Shown here piece by piece: positions 8,785-17,744 of a DNA stretch of 64,000 bases; the stretch's first letter is position 1, and each line of letters begins with the position of its first letter. Under the pieces are notes generated by a model. It searched no databases and was not told the origin of the DNA. It saw nothing but the letters and a program-made list of their open reading frames with translations. This DNA is from Bacteroidota bacterium (GTDB taxonomy: Bacteria; Bacteroidota; Bacteroidia; Bacteroidales; JAAYUG01). The position numbers and the translations under genes were made by a program. The DNA lies in contig JAKPTE010000040.1 of the NCBI GenBank assembly GCA_029571215.1, forward strand, positions 62,001-126,000. The letters are read 5' to 3'.

Positions 8785-11700
8785 ATGAAATATATAACCA
8801 TAGCATCTCTTCTGTTATTCCTGATTTCCGGGAATGTTAATGCACAAAAAGCCGATCAGAGGACGCGAAAACCTGACCCCAAGGAGTCTTTCCTCGAAGC
8901 AGAATCCTACTTTCTTTTTGAAGAATACCAGGAAGCTCTGCCAATTTATATGCGGCTTCTTAAACTATTTCCGGAAAATGATAATCTGAAATACCGTATT
9001 GGCATTTGCTTGCTGAATGACCCGTACCAGAAAGAAGAAAGTATCAGTTATCTTGAACAGGCCATTAAAAACTGTGCCAAAGATTATAAGGAAAACAGCT
9101 TTAAAGAAACGCGGGCACCACTGGATGCATGGTTCTATCTCGGGAAAGCCTATCTTGTCAATAACCGCATCAATGAAGCCATTGAGGCCTATTCGCATTT
9201 TCGGAAAATCCTGGATCCGAAAGTTTATGATGCCAATCTCGTTGATGAACAGATTGAGGCCTGCAAAAACGCCATCAAACTCATGAAGAAGCCCATTGAT
9301 CTTGACTTCATCAACCTGGGAGAGCCCATTAACAGCCGCTTTGCCGAAACCAATCCTGTGGTTACCCATGACGAAACTTCCATGCTGTTTATCCGAAAAC
9401 TTCAGTTCTATGATGCCGTTTTTTATTCCAGAAAGGTAAATGGGCAATGGACTGAACCGGAGAATATTATGTTTGATCTCGGTGTGGATGGGGATATGTA
9501 TCCCTGTTCCCTCTCAGCTGATGGCACTGAGGCGTTCTTCTACAGTAATGACAATTACCTGGGTACCATTTTCACCAGCAAACTGGTAAACGGGAAATGG
9601 ACCAAAGTACGGGCCTTGAACTCCAACATTAATACCAAGTACTGGGAATCCCATGCCTGTATTTCAGCTGATGGAACAACCCTGTATTTCACCAGTAACC
9701 GCAAAGGTGGTTTCGGAGGACTTGACATATACAAATCTGTCCGTACTCCCAACGGAGACTGGGGCCCGCCGGTAAATCTCGGCCCTACCGTCAACACCAG
9801 GTACAATGAAGACACTCCCTTTATCACAGAAGATGGTAAAACATTGTATTTCAGTAGTTACGGCCACCTGAATATGGGAGGGTATGATATAAACTACACT
9901 ACCCTGCTGGACATTGGCTCTTGGGCAGTTCCTGTAAATGCAGGTTATCCCATCAATACTACTGATAATGACCTGTTTTTTGTTCCTGTGAAAAACGGAA
10001 CCTTTGCCTATATATCAAAATATCTGGAAAACAACACCCTGGGACGAGCTGATATTTTTAGGTTTGAAATCTATTCGGGCGTTCATCCCCGAAAATTTAC
10101 CATCAAAGGTATAATTGCTCTTCCCGGAAAGGTGGAAGCGGCTAATCAATCGGCTAACATTTACGCCCTTCAGATCCTTACCAGGGATACTGTTTACAAA
10201 ACCACCGCAAACGCTGCAGGGGAATACAGCATAACCGTTCCGGCCGGTGAGTATGATCTTCTCATTAACATGCCGGGGTATCTTCCTCATATTCAGCGGC
10301 TTCTTGTACCCAAAGATTATAAAGAAGGAGACATCGCACTCTCTTCCCTCCTGAAACTTCCTCCTGAAGAGAAGACCATCGTTCCGGAATCCAAAGTAAC
10401 ATCCGAACCTCCCACAATTTCCGTGCGTCAGAATACATTCACTTTAAAACAGCCCGGCCCTGTTCGCATAATGATAACAACCGACAATGCCCATTCGCTG
10501 GATGTTAATGCCTATGTTGACAATCGTCCCGTCAGGTCGGATCTGATACCTATTGAGAAAAAGCGCTTTGCCTATGTTTATTATCCTGAACCAGGGTTGA
10601 ATATTGTTGTGCTTACTGCCACAGGCGAAAATATGCAGAAGGTCTCCGATACGGTAATCATCAATCTTCAGATGCCTGTTCAGCAGGAGGGTCTTAATAA
10701 AAAACAAAATTACATCCTGGAAGGAAAAAATTTGCTGGACCAGTTGCATAAGTCAGGAACGGAAAACATCAGGAAAGCCCTGCAGAACATTCGTTCTGAA
10801 AAAATGGGAAATCCATCTGCCAGAGAACTTGCCGGATATTTATTCATGCATGCTGATTCCCTTGGCTTTTCACAGGAGGAATTTCTCATCAGCCTGGCCT
10901 ACCTGTCGGCCCATATGCCTCTTGACGAACTCATAAGTCGTTTGCAGGCCAATTCATCCGGTGCGCTCAGGAAAGAACTTCAGCAAATAAATCCTGCTCA
11001 GCTCGGTATAACAGAAGGAACCCAGCTGATAGACTACCTCATTGAACATGCCGCCGAAAAAGGATTTACCAAACAGGATGTCCTTTATTCACTTGCCGCG
11101 GTAGCAGCTTCCGATGTAATGCCGGGACAGCAGTTTATTGACAAGCTTTCAGCCTTCGCATCAGGAGACAATTACACCTTTTTGCACAACCTGCGACTCC
11201 CATCTTCCCTGAACACCATTCCATCCATCACTGATTACTTGTTTAAACAAGCAAAAGCAGGCGGAATTCCTGAGTCCGATCTGCAAATGATTCTCGTAAG
11301 AGCAGCTTCTACTTACCCGATGAACGAATGGCTGGAAAAACTGATCCCCTTTGCAGAGGGGAATCTCCGCAGATTTATTGTATCAGTGCCCTCCCTGGAG
11401 AATAAACTGTATTCCCCGGAACAACTGGTGAGGTACCTCCTCGATCATACCGCTGAAAGAAAATACACTACAGACGATCTGCTGGAAATGTTTACCGCAG
11501 CTGCCATGAGCGAACAAAACAATGTGGCAGCATTCCGTGAAATCCTTCTTCACCATTCCACCAACAGCCTGCATGCCACCATCAGTATCCTCGATCCGGT
11601 AAAATCGGCCATCTATACCAATCAGAGATACGCCGACACACTTCTGCGGTTAGCTCCTTTGAAGGGGTATTCGGAATCGGAATTCCTGAAAATGCTTACT

Positions 11701-13257
11701 TCTGCTGCATTTGAAGGTGATCCAGACGATCATTTGTACCGAATTGCCATGATGCTTTCTGCTGATGAAGCAGGAAAATTTCTCTCTGTTAATCTGGAGA
11801 AACAAGGTATCTCCTCACTGGAGGATCTTTCAAAATTCATGGGTTCAAAGAAAAGTCCCGTCAGGATGAACCCGGCTATGGTCAACCAGACTGTAGCAAC
11901 TTACCTTGCTTCCCGCCAGGTGGAAATGTACCTTAGAAAAATGCTTCCTCTTACAAAAGGGAATTTGCGCTATCAGCTCGAAAAAACCGATCCCTACAAG
12001 CTTGGATTGTCTTCCGTGCCGGAGTTGATTGACCACCTCTTTAAACAAGCTCCGTCAGCAGGTTATAGCGAAGACGAACTATTACAGGCCCTGGAAAAAA
12101 CTGATGACCGGCTGATGCTGGAACGTGCCTGGAATAGGATGGTCTTTCAAGCTAATGATACCCTGGCTGATTTTATCCGTGAAAACCATTACGAAATAAT
12201 TAAAAAATATTCCCGCAGTGAATATTTCAATTATATTACGGAATCACTTCCAGCAGGAAAAACTGATGATATTCGCAAGGTTATTGCCGGGTCCATAACC
12301 GGTACACAGGAGCCCGCCGCTATTTACGACAGAATGCTTTCCCTGAGCACGGGTTCCCTGAAAAATTTGTTGCAACAGGCCCAAACAAAAAAACTCTTCC
12401 TGGCTCCTTCCTTCCCTGAAAATTTCTTTGACAGTAATCGCTGGGGCAAAAGCACCACCGGAAACATGTTTGATCTGTATCTGAAAGCTATTGCTTCATT
12501 GGAGAGTAACCATCTTTTTTCAGAAATGCAGGAACTGGCTGATCCGTCCCTGAAAGGATATTTATCGGCACGTGGGAAAAAGGAACTGACCTTTGATTCA
12601 AGGAACCATCTTCTGGAATCACTTTTCAAAGCCTCATCCGTACAAGAATTTGATAACAGGGATGCCGGAATTCTCATCGGCCGGATTCATGAACGAATGC
12701 TGGCAGAAAACATTCTGGAAAATTTCCGGCATTTTGTGCAACAAGCTAGTGGAACAACAGCCGCACCTCAGGAAGAGGAAATCAAAAATATACGGGATCT
12801 GTTTATCAATATTCTTGAAAACGGAAAGGCATTTGGGCTTTCCCCCGACAAGATACACCAACTTTTCCTTGCATTCCATGATGAAACGGAGCTTGACTGG
12901 TTCAGGGAAAAGCTTTCAGTCTATGCCGAAGGTGCTCTCAAAAACACATTGGACCGCCTGATCCGGTCAGGTCAACCTTTTAAAAATGCCTATGACCTGG
13001 TGGAATGGCTATACACCAATGCACCCGCCAACGGATATTCAAGGGAAGACGTTGTACACCTGCTGGTGCGCATTATCAATGATATGCTGCAGAACCTTCT
13101 GGCCCGCATTACTGACATGGAACGGATGCAGCACAAGACTTTCCCGGTGGTTCCGGTTGCAGGGGCATTGCTCCTGACAGCTCTGATCATTTTTCTCCTT
13201 TTTGCTGAAAGAAAGAGAAGAAAAAAGAAGACGGAAAATTCATCCTCTATCGGATAA
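8785..13257 (+). CDS. Secreted TPR-PD40 protein with a long helical-repeat array and C-terminal membrane anchor
   Basis: A 1490-residue protein of unknown function. In order: signal peptide (1-20, ending VNAQ); TPR-like helices (about 35-165); PD40/WD40-like propeller (about 170-430) with repeated blades such as LYFTSNRKGGFGGLDIYKS; a carboxypeptidase-regulatory-like beta domain (about 436-506); a beta-rich linker; about 12 tandem helical units of 60-70 residues (about 637-1447); one hydrophobic helix (about 1455-1473) and a basic tail KRRKKK. The N-terminal half matches the two downstream genes and T9SS PorE-like proteins. There is no OmpA domain; the tail instead predicts anchoring in the inner membrane with most of the chain in the periplasm (inference). 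A scaffold role is plausible but not shown. 190 bp of non-coding DNA precedes it. Confidence 0.85.
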   Translation: MKYITIASLLLFLISGNVNAQKADQRTRKPDPKESFLEAESYFLFEEYQEALPIYMRLLKLFPENDNLKYRIGICLLNDPYQKEESISYLEQAIKNCAKDYKENSFKETRAPLDAWFYLGKAYLVNNRINEAIEAYSHFRKILDPKVYDANLVDEQIEACKNAIKLMKKPIDLDFINLGEPINSRFAETNPVVTHDETSMLFIRKLQFYDAVFYSRKVNGQWTEPENIMFDLGVDGDMYPCSLSADGTEAFFYSNDNYLGTIFTSKLVNGKWTKVRALNSNINTKYWESHACISADGTTLYFTSNRKGGFGGLDIYKSVRTPNGDWGPPVNLGPTVNTRYNEDTPFITEDGKTLYFSSYGHLNMGGYDINYTTLLDIGSWAVPVNAGYPINTTDNDLFFVPVKNGTFAYISKYLENNTLGRADIFRFEIYSGVHPRKFTIKGIIALPGKVEAANQSANIYALQILTRDTVYKTTANAAGEYSITVPAGEYDLLINMPGYLPHIQRLLVPKDYKEGDIALSSLLKLPPEEKTIVPESKVTSEPPTISVRQNTFTLKQPGPVRIMITTDNAHSLDVNAYVDNRPVRSDLIPIEKKRFAYVYYPEPGLNIVVLTATGENMQKVSDTVIINLQMPVQQEGLNKKQNYILEGKNLLDQLHKSGTENIRKALQNIRSEKMGNPSARELAGYLFMHADSLGFSQEEFLISLAYLSAHMPLDELISRLQANSSGALRKELQQINPAQLGITEGTQLIDYLIEHAAEKGFTKQDVLYSLAAVAASDVMPGQQFIDKLSAFASGDNYTFLHNLRLPSSLNTIPSITDYLFKQAKAGGIPESDLQMILVRAASTYPMNEWLEKLIPFAEGNLRRFIVSVPSLENKLYSPEQLVRYLLDHTAERKYTTDDLLEMFTAAAMSEQNNVAAFREILLHHSTNSLHATISILDPVKSAIYTNQRYADTLLRLAPLKGYSESEFLKMLTSAAFEGDPDDHLYRIAMMLSADEAGKFLSVNLEKQGISSLEDLSKFMGSKKSPVRMNPAMVNQTVATYLASRQVEMYLRKMLPLTKGNLRYQLEKTDPYKLGLSSVPELIDHLFKQAPSAGYSEDELLQALEKTDDRLMLERAWNRMVFQANDTLADFIRENHYEIIKKYSRSEYFNYITESLPAGKTDDIRKVIAGSITGTQEPAAIYDRMLSLSTGSLKNLLQQAQTKKLFLAPSFPENFFDSNRWGKSTTGNMFDLYLKAIASLESNHLFSEMQELADPSLKGYLSARGKKELTFDSRNHLLESLFKASSVQEFDNRDAGILIGRIHERMLAENILENFRHFVQQASGTTAAPQEEEIKNIRDLFINILENGKAFGLSPDKIHQLFLAFHDETELDWFREKLSVYAEGALKNTLDRLIRSGQPFKNAYDLVEWLYTNAPANGYSREDVVHLLVRIINDMLQNLLARITDMERMQHKTFPVVPVAGALLLTALIIFLLFAERKRRKKKTENSSSIG
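10693..13125 (+). repeat. Degenerate protein-coding tandem repeat (about 12 units of roughly 66 codons)
   Basis: Read at protein level, the recurring pattern is a helix ending in a motif like PFAEGNLRRF, ALRKEL or EGALKNTL, then a Leu-rich segment such as ELIDHLFKQA or LIDYLIEHA, then G-[FY]-[ST]-x-[DE]-[DE]-[LV]-L (GYSEDELL, GFTKQDVL, GYSESEFL, GYSREDVV). Approximate unit starts are at residues 637, 713, 781, 846, 914, 982, 1045, 1112, 1179, 1245, 1310 and 1370. Units 7-9 are the most diverged. DNA-level identity is low, so the array is old. I do not recognise it as a named repeat family. Confidence 0.65.
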
Positions 13258-13272
13258 GTGAAATTTTATTTT

Positions 13273-13280
13273 TAAATTTG
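13273..13280 (+). promoter_or_regulatory. Bacteroidota-type -7 element for the TPR-PD40-OmpA gene
   Basis: TAAATTTG matches TAnnTTTG, 97 bp upstream of the ATG at 13378, implying a leader of roughly 90 nt. There is no clear -33 element. Confidence 0.4.
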
Positions 13281-13377
13281 CTTTACCTGCCGGAAGAACT
13301 GGGTAGTATTCAGATGGTTAGTAATTTGTATCCTTCCGGAAGTACCTGTTTCTTTAATTTTTTCAAATTAACGTCTC

Positions 13378-15198
13378 ATGAGGAAACAAATTTCCGGTAT
13401 CTTTTTCTTCCTTTTACTTGTTACATTGGAAGCTTTTCCGCAAGCTGCCGGCGAAGCCCTGCAGGAAGTATTCAATGATGCTGAGTATTTTTTTATGCAG
13501 GAGTTTTACGCTGATGCCCTTCCCGAGTACATGAAAGTCTATAAAAGAGGTTTCGCCGATAACGCAAGTATTAACTACAGAATCGGAATCTGCTACCTGA
13601 ATATTCCCGGACAGAAAAAGGAAGCTATTCCTTATCTGCAGAAAGCATCGCAAAATCTTACTCCTTCTTATAAGGAAGGTAACATAAAAGAAAACAGAGC
13701 TCCGTACGACGTATTCTTATACCTTGGCAATGCATATCGCATTGACAATCAACTTGATAATGCCATCAAGGCCTACGAAAAGTACCTGGAACTCATGAAA
13801 AATGTGTCGAATGAAATGACACAATTTGCCCTTCAGGAGATTAATGCCTGTAAAAATGCTACCGAGATGCAAAAGCATCCTGTTCCGGTTTCGAAAGTCA
13901 ACCTCGGGAAACCGGTAAATTCTGCAGAAGCCAATTATAAACCTGTTGTTTCACAGGACGAATCGGTACTTATTTATGTAAACAGGCTGAAATTTTATGA
14001 TGCCATTTACATGAGCCGGAAAATTAATGGAAAGTGGTCGGCTCCTGAAAACATTACAGAACAGTTGCAATCGGACGGAGATCAGTACCCGTGCTTTCTT
14101 ACACCCGACGGAACGCAACTCTTTCTGACCAAAGAAGACCAGTTTAACAGCGACATTTATACAAGTGCCTTTTCCAAAAACCAATGGAACAAATCCAGGC
14201 CGGTTGGAAAAACTATCAATTCCAAGTTCTGGGAATCACATGCCAGTGTAACAGCCGATGGCAACCATATATATTTTGCCAGTAACAGGAACGGAGGTCT
14301 AGGAGGAATGGACATTTATCGTTCCGACAAGCTACCCAATGGCGACTGGGGGCCTCCCGTTAATCTCGGACCGGTAATAAATACTTCGCTCAACGAAGAT
14401 TGTCCTTTTATTACTCCTGACGGGAAGAAACTTTTCTTCAGTTCACAGGGTCACTCTACAATGGGAGGATTCGATATCTTCTGTTCCAGTCTGAAAGAAG
14501 ACGGCACATGGGATGAACCGCAAAATCTCGGCTATCCTCTGAATACCACCGACGATGATTTGTTCTTTTATCCCGTTCAGGATGGCAAGGCCGGTTATAT
14601 GGCCCTCTACGAAGAAGGAGGACTGGGTGATGATGATATTTACCGGATCGAATTCGTGCCAGAAACAAAAGAAGAAAAAGTGCCGCAGATAGTTCCTGCC
14701 GAAACTGAAAAAGCCGTTGTTCCTCCTCTGGATACCACACAAAAACCCGAAAAACCGCCCGTTGTTCCCCCACCTGCCCTGCCGGAAAAAATTACGGTGC
14801 ATCCCATCCTGTTCGGATTTAACCAGGCATTGCTCACTGCAGAAGCCAGGAACGTACTGGACCTGCTTGTAAGAGCCCTTCAGTTAAACAATGACCTGCG
14901 TGTGGAGATTATTGGCCATACAGATGCCATTGGATCGGATGAATACAATATGAACCTCGGAAAAAAGAGAGCCGAAATGGTTAAGCTATACCTGACCAAC
15001 CGGCACATAGCTCCGTCGAGAATTACCACTTCCTCCATGGGCGAACGTAATCCGGTTGCTATCAATAAAAATCCTGATGGATCAGATAATCCCGAAGGCA
15101 GAAAATACAACCGCAGGGCTGATTTCAAGATCATTGCCGGGGATAATGGCCTGCTCATCATCGAACCATTGCAGATTCCGGCTTCACTCAAAAAGTGA
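13378..15198 (+). CDS. TPR-PD40-OmpA protein (PorE-like, peptidoglycan-associated)
   Basis: A 606-residue exported protein: signal peptide (1-22), TPR-like helices (about 30-165), PD40 propeller (about 170-430; blades such as IYFASNRNGGLGGMDIYRS), a proline-rich linker (about 435-475), and a C-terminal OmpA domain (about 480-595) with IIGHTDAIGSDEYNMNLGKKR and the NRRADFKI end that contacts diaminopimelate-type peptidoglycan. This order resembles PorE of the Bacteroidota type IX secretion system, which ties the outer-membrane machinery to the cell wall; many paralogues exist, so a direct T9SS role is inference. It is the middle gene of three related ones and has its own promoter-like element. 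Confidence 0.88.
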   Translation: MRKQISGIFFFLLLVTLEAFPQAAGEALQEVFNDAEYFFMQEFYADALPEYMKVYKRGFADNASINYRIGICYLNIPGQKKEAIPYLQKASQNLTPSYKEGNIKENRAPYDVFLYLGNAYRIDNQLDNAIKAYEKYLELMKNVSNEMTQFALQEINACKNATEMQKHPVPVSKVNLGKPVNSAEANYKPVVSQDESVLIYVNRLKFYDAIYMSRKINGKWSAPENITEQLQSDGDQYPCFLTPDGTQLFLTKEDQFNSDIYTSAFSKNQWNKSRPVGKTINSKFWESHASVTADGNHIYFASNRNGGLGGMDIYRSDKLPNGDWGPPVNLGPVINTSLNEDCPFITPDGKKLFFSSQGHSTMGGFDIFCSSLKEDGTWDEPQNLGYPLNTTDDDLFFYPVQDGKAGYMALYEEGGLGDDDIYRIEFVPETKEEKVPQIVPAETEKAVVPPLDTTQKPEKPPVVPPPALPEKITVHPILFGFNQALLTAEARNVLDLLVRALQLNNDLRVEIIGHTDAIGSDEYNMNLGKKRAEMVKLYLTNRHIAPSRITTSSMGERNPVAINKNPDGSDNPEGRKYNRRADFKIIAGDNGLLIIEPLQIPASLKK

Positions 15199-15267
15199 GC
15201 GGTTACTGATTTAACAGACTTCTTGTCCATACGTTGGATTCAATCTGAAGGTCTTTTCTTTTTTGGC

Positions 15268-15297
15268 TTGTAATTTCATATCATTTTGTTAATTTTG
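15268..15297 (+). promoter_or_regulatory. Promoter for the third TPR-PD40 gene
   Basis: TTG at 15268-15270, a 19-bp spacer, and TAATTTTG at 15290-15297, an exact TAnnTTTG match. It lies 30 bp before the ATG at 15328 and downstream of the TTG codon at 15286, so it favours the 15328 start. Confidence 0.65.
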
Positions 15298-15327
15298 GTC
15301 AATACTGACATTTTCAATTCAGGAGCT

Positions 15328-16659
15328 ATGAAGAAAAGATTACCTGCAATGTCCCTGGTTCAGGGATCGCTTGTTCTCCTGATGCTTCTTCTGGTTTCGA
15401 CATACCAGCTTAAAAGCCAGACCCTTGCAGAAAGAAAGGAACTTTTCAGCAACGGAATGTTCTTCTTTGAATCAGAGGACTACAAAGAAGCTGTTTACTA
15501 TTTTCTGAAATTGCATGATTATAATCCTAAAAACGGAAACATCAATTACCACATCGGCATGTGCTACCTGAATATGCCCGGAGAAGAATACAAAGCTATA
15601 CCGTATTTTGAACAAGCATTGGAAAAAGCTACCATTCAATACAAGAAAAGCACATTTGAAGAATCGAAAGCCCCGTTTCATACTTATTTTTATCTTGCAC
15701 AGGCATACCGTATCAACAACCAGCTTGATAAGGCCCTCGAAATGCTTGATAAATTTACCTCTTCACGATATTTTGAAGGAAACTACAACGTGGGCGTTGT
15801 GAATGCCGAAATTGAGGCCTGCAAACGAGCCAAGGTTATACAGGACAAACCTATAGAGATCGAACTCACTAACCTCGGAGAACCTATTAATACGCCGTCC
15901 AACAACTACGACCCAGTTCTTACACCCGATGAATCGGTGATCATTTATATGACAAGCCTGAAATTCTACAATGCCATTTTTATGTCACGAAAAGTTGACG
16001 GAAAATGGACAGAACCGGAAAACATCACACCTCAGGTAGGCTCTGACGGCGAATCCTATCCGACCTGCATCTCTGCCGATGGCAGGGAACTCTACCTGGT
16101 AAAAAAAATCAAAAACAGCAGCCATATCTATGTGAGCCACTGGGAAAATGATAAATGGTCGATCATGCAACCCCTTAACAGCAATATAAATTCTTCTAAG
16201 TCGGAGATTTACGCCTGTCTCTCTCCTGATGGAAAATATCTCTATTTTTCCAGCAACAGACGGGGCGGGCTGGGTGGTTTTGATATCTGGCGCTCGGAAA
16301 AAATAAACGGAGACTGGGGCAAAGCAGAAAACCTCGGCCCAAATATCAATACAAAATCGGATGAAATTGCCCCCTTTCTTTCAGCCACCGGTCGCGTGCT
16401 CTTTTTTGCTTCTCAGGCACACCAGAATATGGGAGGATTTGATATCTTTTACTCCAAACTTGATAACCAAAATAAATGGTCACCCGCAATCAACATTGGC
16501 TTCCCGATCAATACCACCGGTGATAATAAATTCTATTTTCCTGTCGGAAACGGAACATCCGGGTATATTACCCGAAAAAAAGACGATTCGGATATGATGG
16601 ATATTTTCCGTGTAACTATTCTGAGCGGTGATCAATTAAAAGACCTCCAGAACCAATAA
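15328..16659 (+). CDS. Secreted TPR-PD40 protein without an anchoring domain
   Basis: A 443-residue protein from the ATG at 15328: a long signal peptide (MKKRLPAMSLVQG, then a hydrophobic core ending LKSQ), TPR-like helices (about 30-160) and a PD40 propeller (about 165-435; LYFSSNRRGGLGGFDIWRS and similar blades). It stops just after the propeller, at the point where the middle paralogue continues into its linker and OmpA domain and the first paralogue into its beta domain. It is therefore probably soluble in the periplasm or associated through partners. AGGAG precedes the ATG closely, but ribosome-binding sites are weak predictors in this phylum. A GNAT gene follows after 5 bp and may be co-transcribed. 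Function unknown. Confidence 0.86.
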   Translation: MKKRLPAMSLVQGSLVLLMLLLVSTYQLKSQTLAERKELFSNGMFFFESEDYKEAVYYFLKLHDYNPKNGNINYHIGMCYLNMPGEEYKAIPYFEQALEKATIQYKKSTFEESKAPFHTYFYLAQAYRINNQLDKALEMLDKFTSSRYFEGNYNVGVVNAEIEACKRAKVIQDKPIEIELTNLGEPINTPSNNYDPVLTPDESVIIYMTSLKFYNAIFMSRKVDGKWTEPENITPQVGSDGESYPTCISADGRELYLVKKIKNSSHIYVSHWENDKWSIMQPLNSNINSSKSEIYACLSPDGKYLYFSSNRRGGLGGFDIWRSEKINGDWGKAENLGPNINTKSDEIAPFLSATGRVLFFASQAHQNMGGFDIFYSKLDNQNKWSPAINIGFPINTTGDNKFYFPVGNGTSGYITRKKDDSDMMDIFRVTILSGDQLKDLQNQ

Positions 16660-16664
16660 TTGCT

Positions 16665-17228
16665 GTGGCAACCCAACCGTTTCTCCTGTCAGACCAACTG
16701 GCCAATGATGTGATCCGTTTACGCGCACCCGAACCTTCGGATCTGGATGTTTTGTATTTATGGGAAAACAACCCCTCTACCTGGAAAGTCTCGAACACCA
16801 TTGTTCCGGTATCAAAATATATACTTAAGCAGTTCATCGATAATGCATCCAAAGACCTGTTCGAAGTGCATCAGCTCCGGCTTATCATTGAAACAACTAA
16901 AGAGAAGAAGCCGGTAGGAACTGTTGAACTTTACGATTTTGACCCTTTTCACTTGCGGGCCGGTATAGGCATTCTGATAGGTGATCTTTCAGAAAGAAGA
17001 AAAGGGTATGCGGAAAATGCCCTTAGGGTTCTTATAGCCTATGCATTTGATATTCTATGTCTTCATCAGATTTACTGCAATATTGCCCTTTCAAACGAAT
17101 CAAGCCTGAAGCTTTTTACCAAAACCGGTTTTAGCATTGTTGGCATTAGAAAGGAATGGAACCGCAATGCCGACGGATGGGAAGACGAGTATTTCCTGCA
17201 ACTGATCAATCAGAAACAGATTCACTGA
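16665..17228 (+). CDS. GNAT-family N-acetyltransferase (RimJ/RimL-like)
   Basis: A 187-residue cytoplasmic acetyl-CoA-dependent acetyltransferase. The N-terminal LSDQLANDVIRLRAPEPSDL strand-helix opening, the central PVGTVELYDFDPFHLRAGIGILI strands (split here only as a description of beta4-beta5), GYAENALRVLIAYAFD as the acetyl-CoA pyrophosphate-binding helix, and the ending LFTKTGFSIVGIRKEW are typical of the RimJ/RimL (Acetyltransf_3) group, which modifies protein N-termini or small amines. The acceptor is unknown. The GTG at 16665 is used; no better ATG exists upstream before the preceding stop. Its 3' end overlaps the convergent HsdR_N-type gene by 23 bp. Confidence 0.85.
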   Translation: MATQPFLLSDQLANDVIRLRAPEPSDLDVLYLWENNPSTWKVSNTIVPVSKYILKQFIDNASKDLFEVHQLRLIIETTKEKKPVGTVELYDFDPFHLRAGIGILIGDLSERRKGYAENALRVLIAYAFDILCLHQIYCNIALSNESSLKLFTKTGFSIVGIRKEWNRNADGWEDEYFLQLINQKQIH

Positions 17229-17673
17229 TTGCTTTCCAATCAGGAATATCCTGAAGAAAGACCCAGGACCGGGAGCGGTAATCCATTTTGCAGCAATAGT
17301 GCCTTTCTCCATTTGTTGCGATTACATAGTCTGCTTTCAGCATCTGGTTATAACGCGCAATCTGTTCAAAGCTTTCCTTACCTATCGGCACATCCGGTGC
17401 CTTACATTCAATAATCACGGCCGGACTTCCGTCTTTTCTGAAAAATACCGCATCAAAACGCCACATTGATTTCCCAAGCATCAGATTCGATTCAACCCGC
17501 AGCAATGATACCGGGTACCCTTTCTCGACTGTCAGCCAGGTTAGAAAATTCTGCCGCACCCATTCCTCCGGAGTCAGTATAACATACTTTTTACGAAACC
17601 GGTCAAAAATCCATCTTTTCCCGTCTTTCTGACGGAACCTGAACTGATAGTCCGAAAAGCTTTTCATATCCAT
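17206..17673 (-). CDS. Stand-alone HsdR N-terminal-type (PD-(D/E)xK nuclease-fold) protein
   Basis: About 155 residues covering only the domain found at the N-terminus of type I restriction HsdR subunits. The nuclease-fold signature is intact: the aspartate in MWRFDAVFFR, then VIIECKAPD as the (D/E)xK strand, followed by the QIARYNQML helix and the DYVIATNGERHYCCKMD strand pair. No helicase motor, HsdM or HsdS gene is nearby, so it is not a working type I system here. Stand-alone copies occur widely in Bacteroidota; their function is not established as far as I know. The ATG at 17673 (or 17667) is preferred, leaving room for the holA promoter. It is convergent with, and overlaps, the GNAT gene. 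Confidence 0.8.
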   Translation of the reverse strand: MDMKSFSDYQFRFRQKDGKRWIFDRFRKKYVILTPEEWVRQNFLTWLTVEKGYPVSLLRVESNLMLGKSMWRFDAVFFRKDGSPAVIIECKAPDVPIGKESFEQIARYNQMLKADYVIATNGERHYCCKMDYRSRSWVFLQDIPDWKAISESVSD

Positions 17674-17707
17674 TAATGTAAAAGTAAAAAACCTGCACAA
17701 TATTCCT

Positions 17708-17715
17708 TACTTTTG
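17708..17715 (+). promoter_or_regulatory. Bacteroidota-type -7 element for holA
   Basis: TACTTTTG matches TAnnTTTG, 29 bp before the holA ATG at 17745, and sits in the short divergent gap with the HsdR_N-type gene. Confidence 0.5.
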
Positions 17716-17744
17716 CATTCTGCTGAAATGCTGAGGAAAAGAAT

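Noticed and set aside
17206-17673. Type I restriction-modification locus
   Set aside because: Only the HsdR N-terminal-type domain is present; no helicase, methyltransferase or specificity subunit is in the window.
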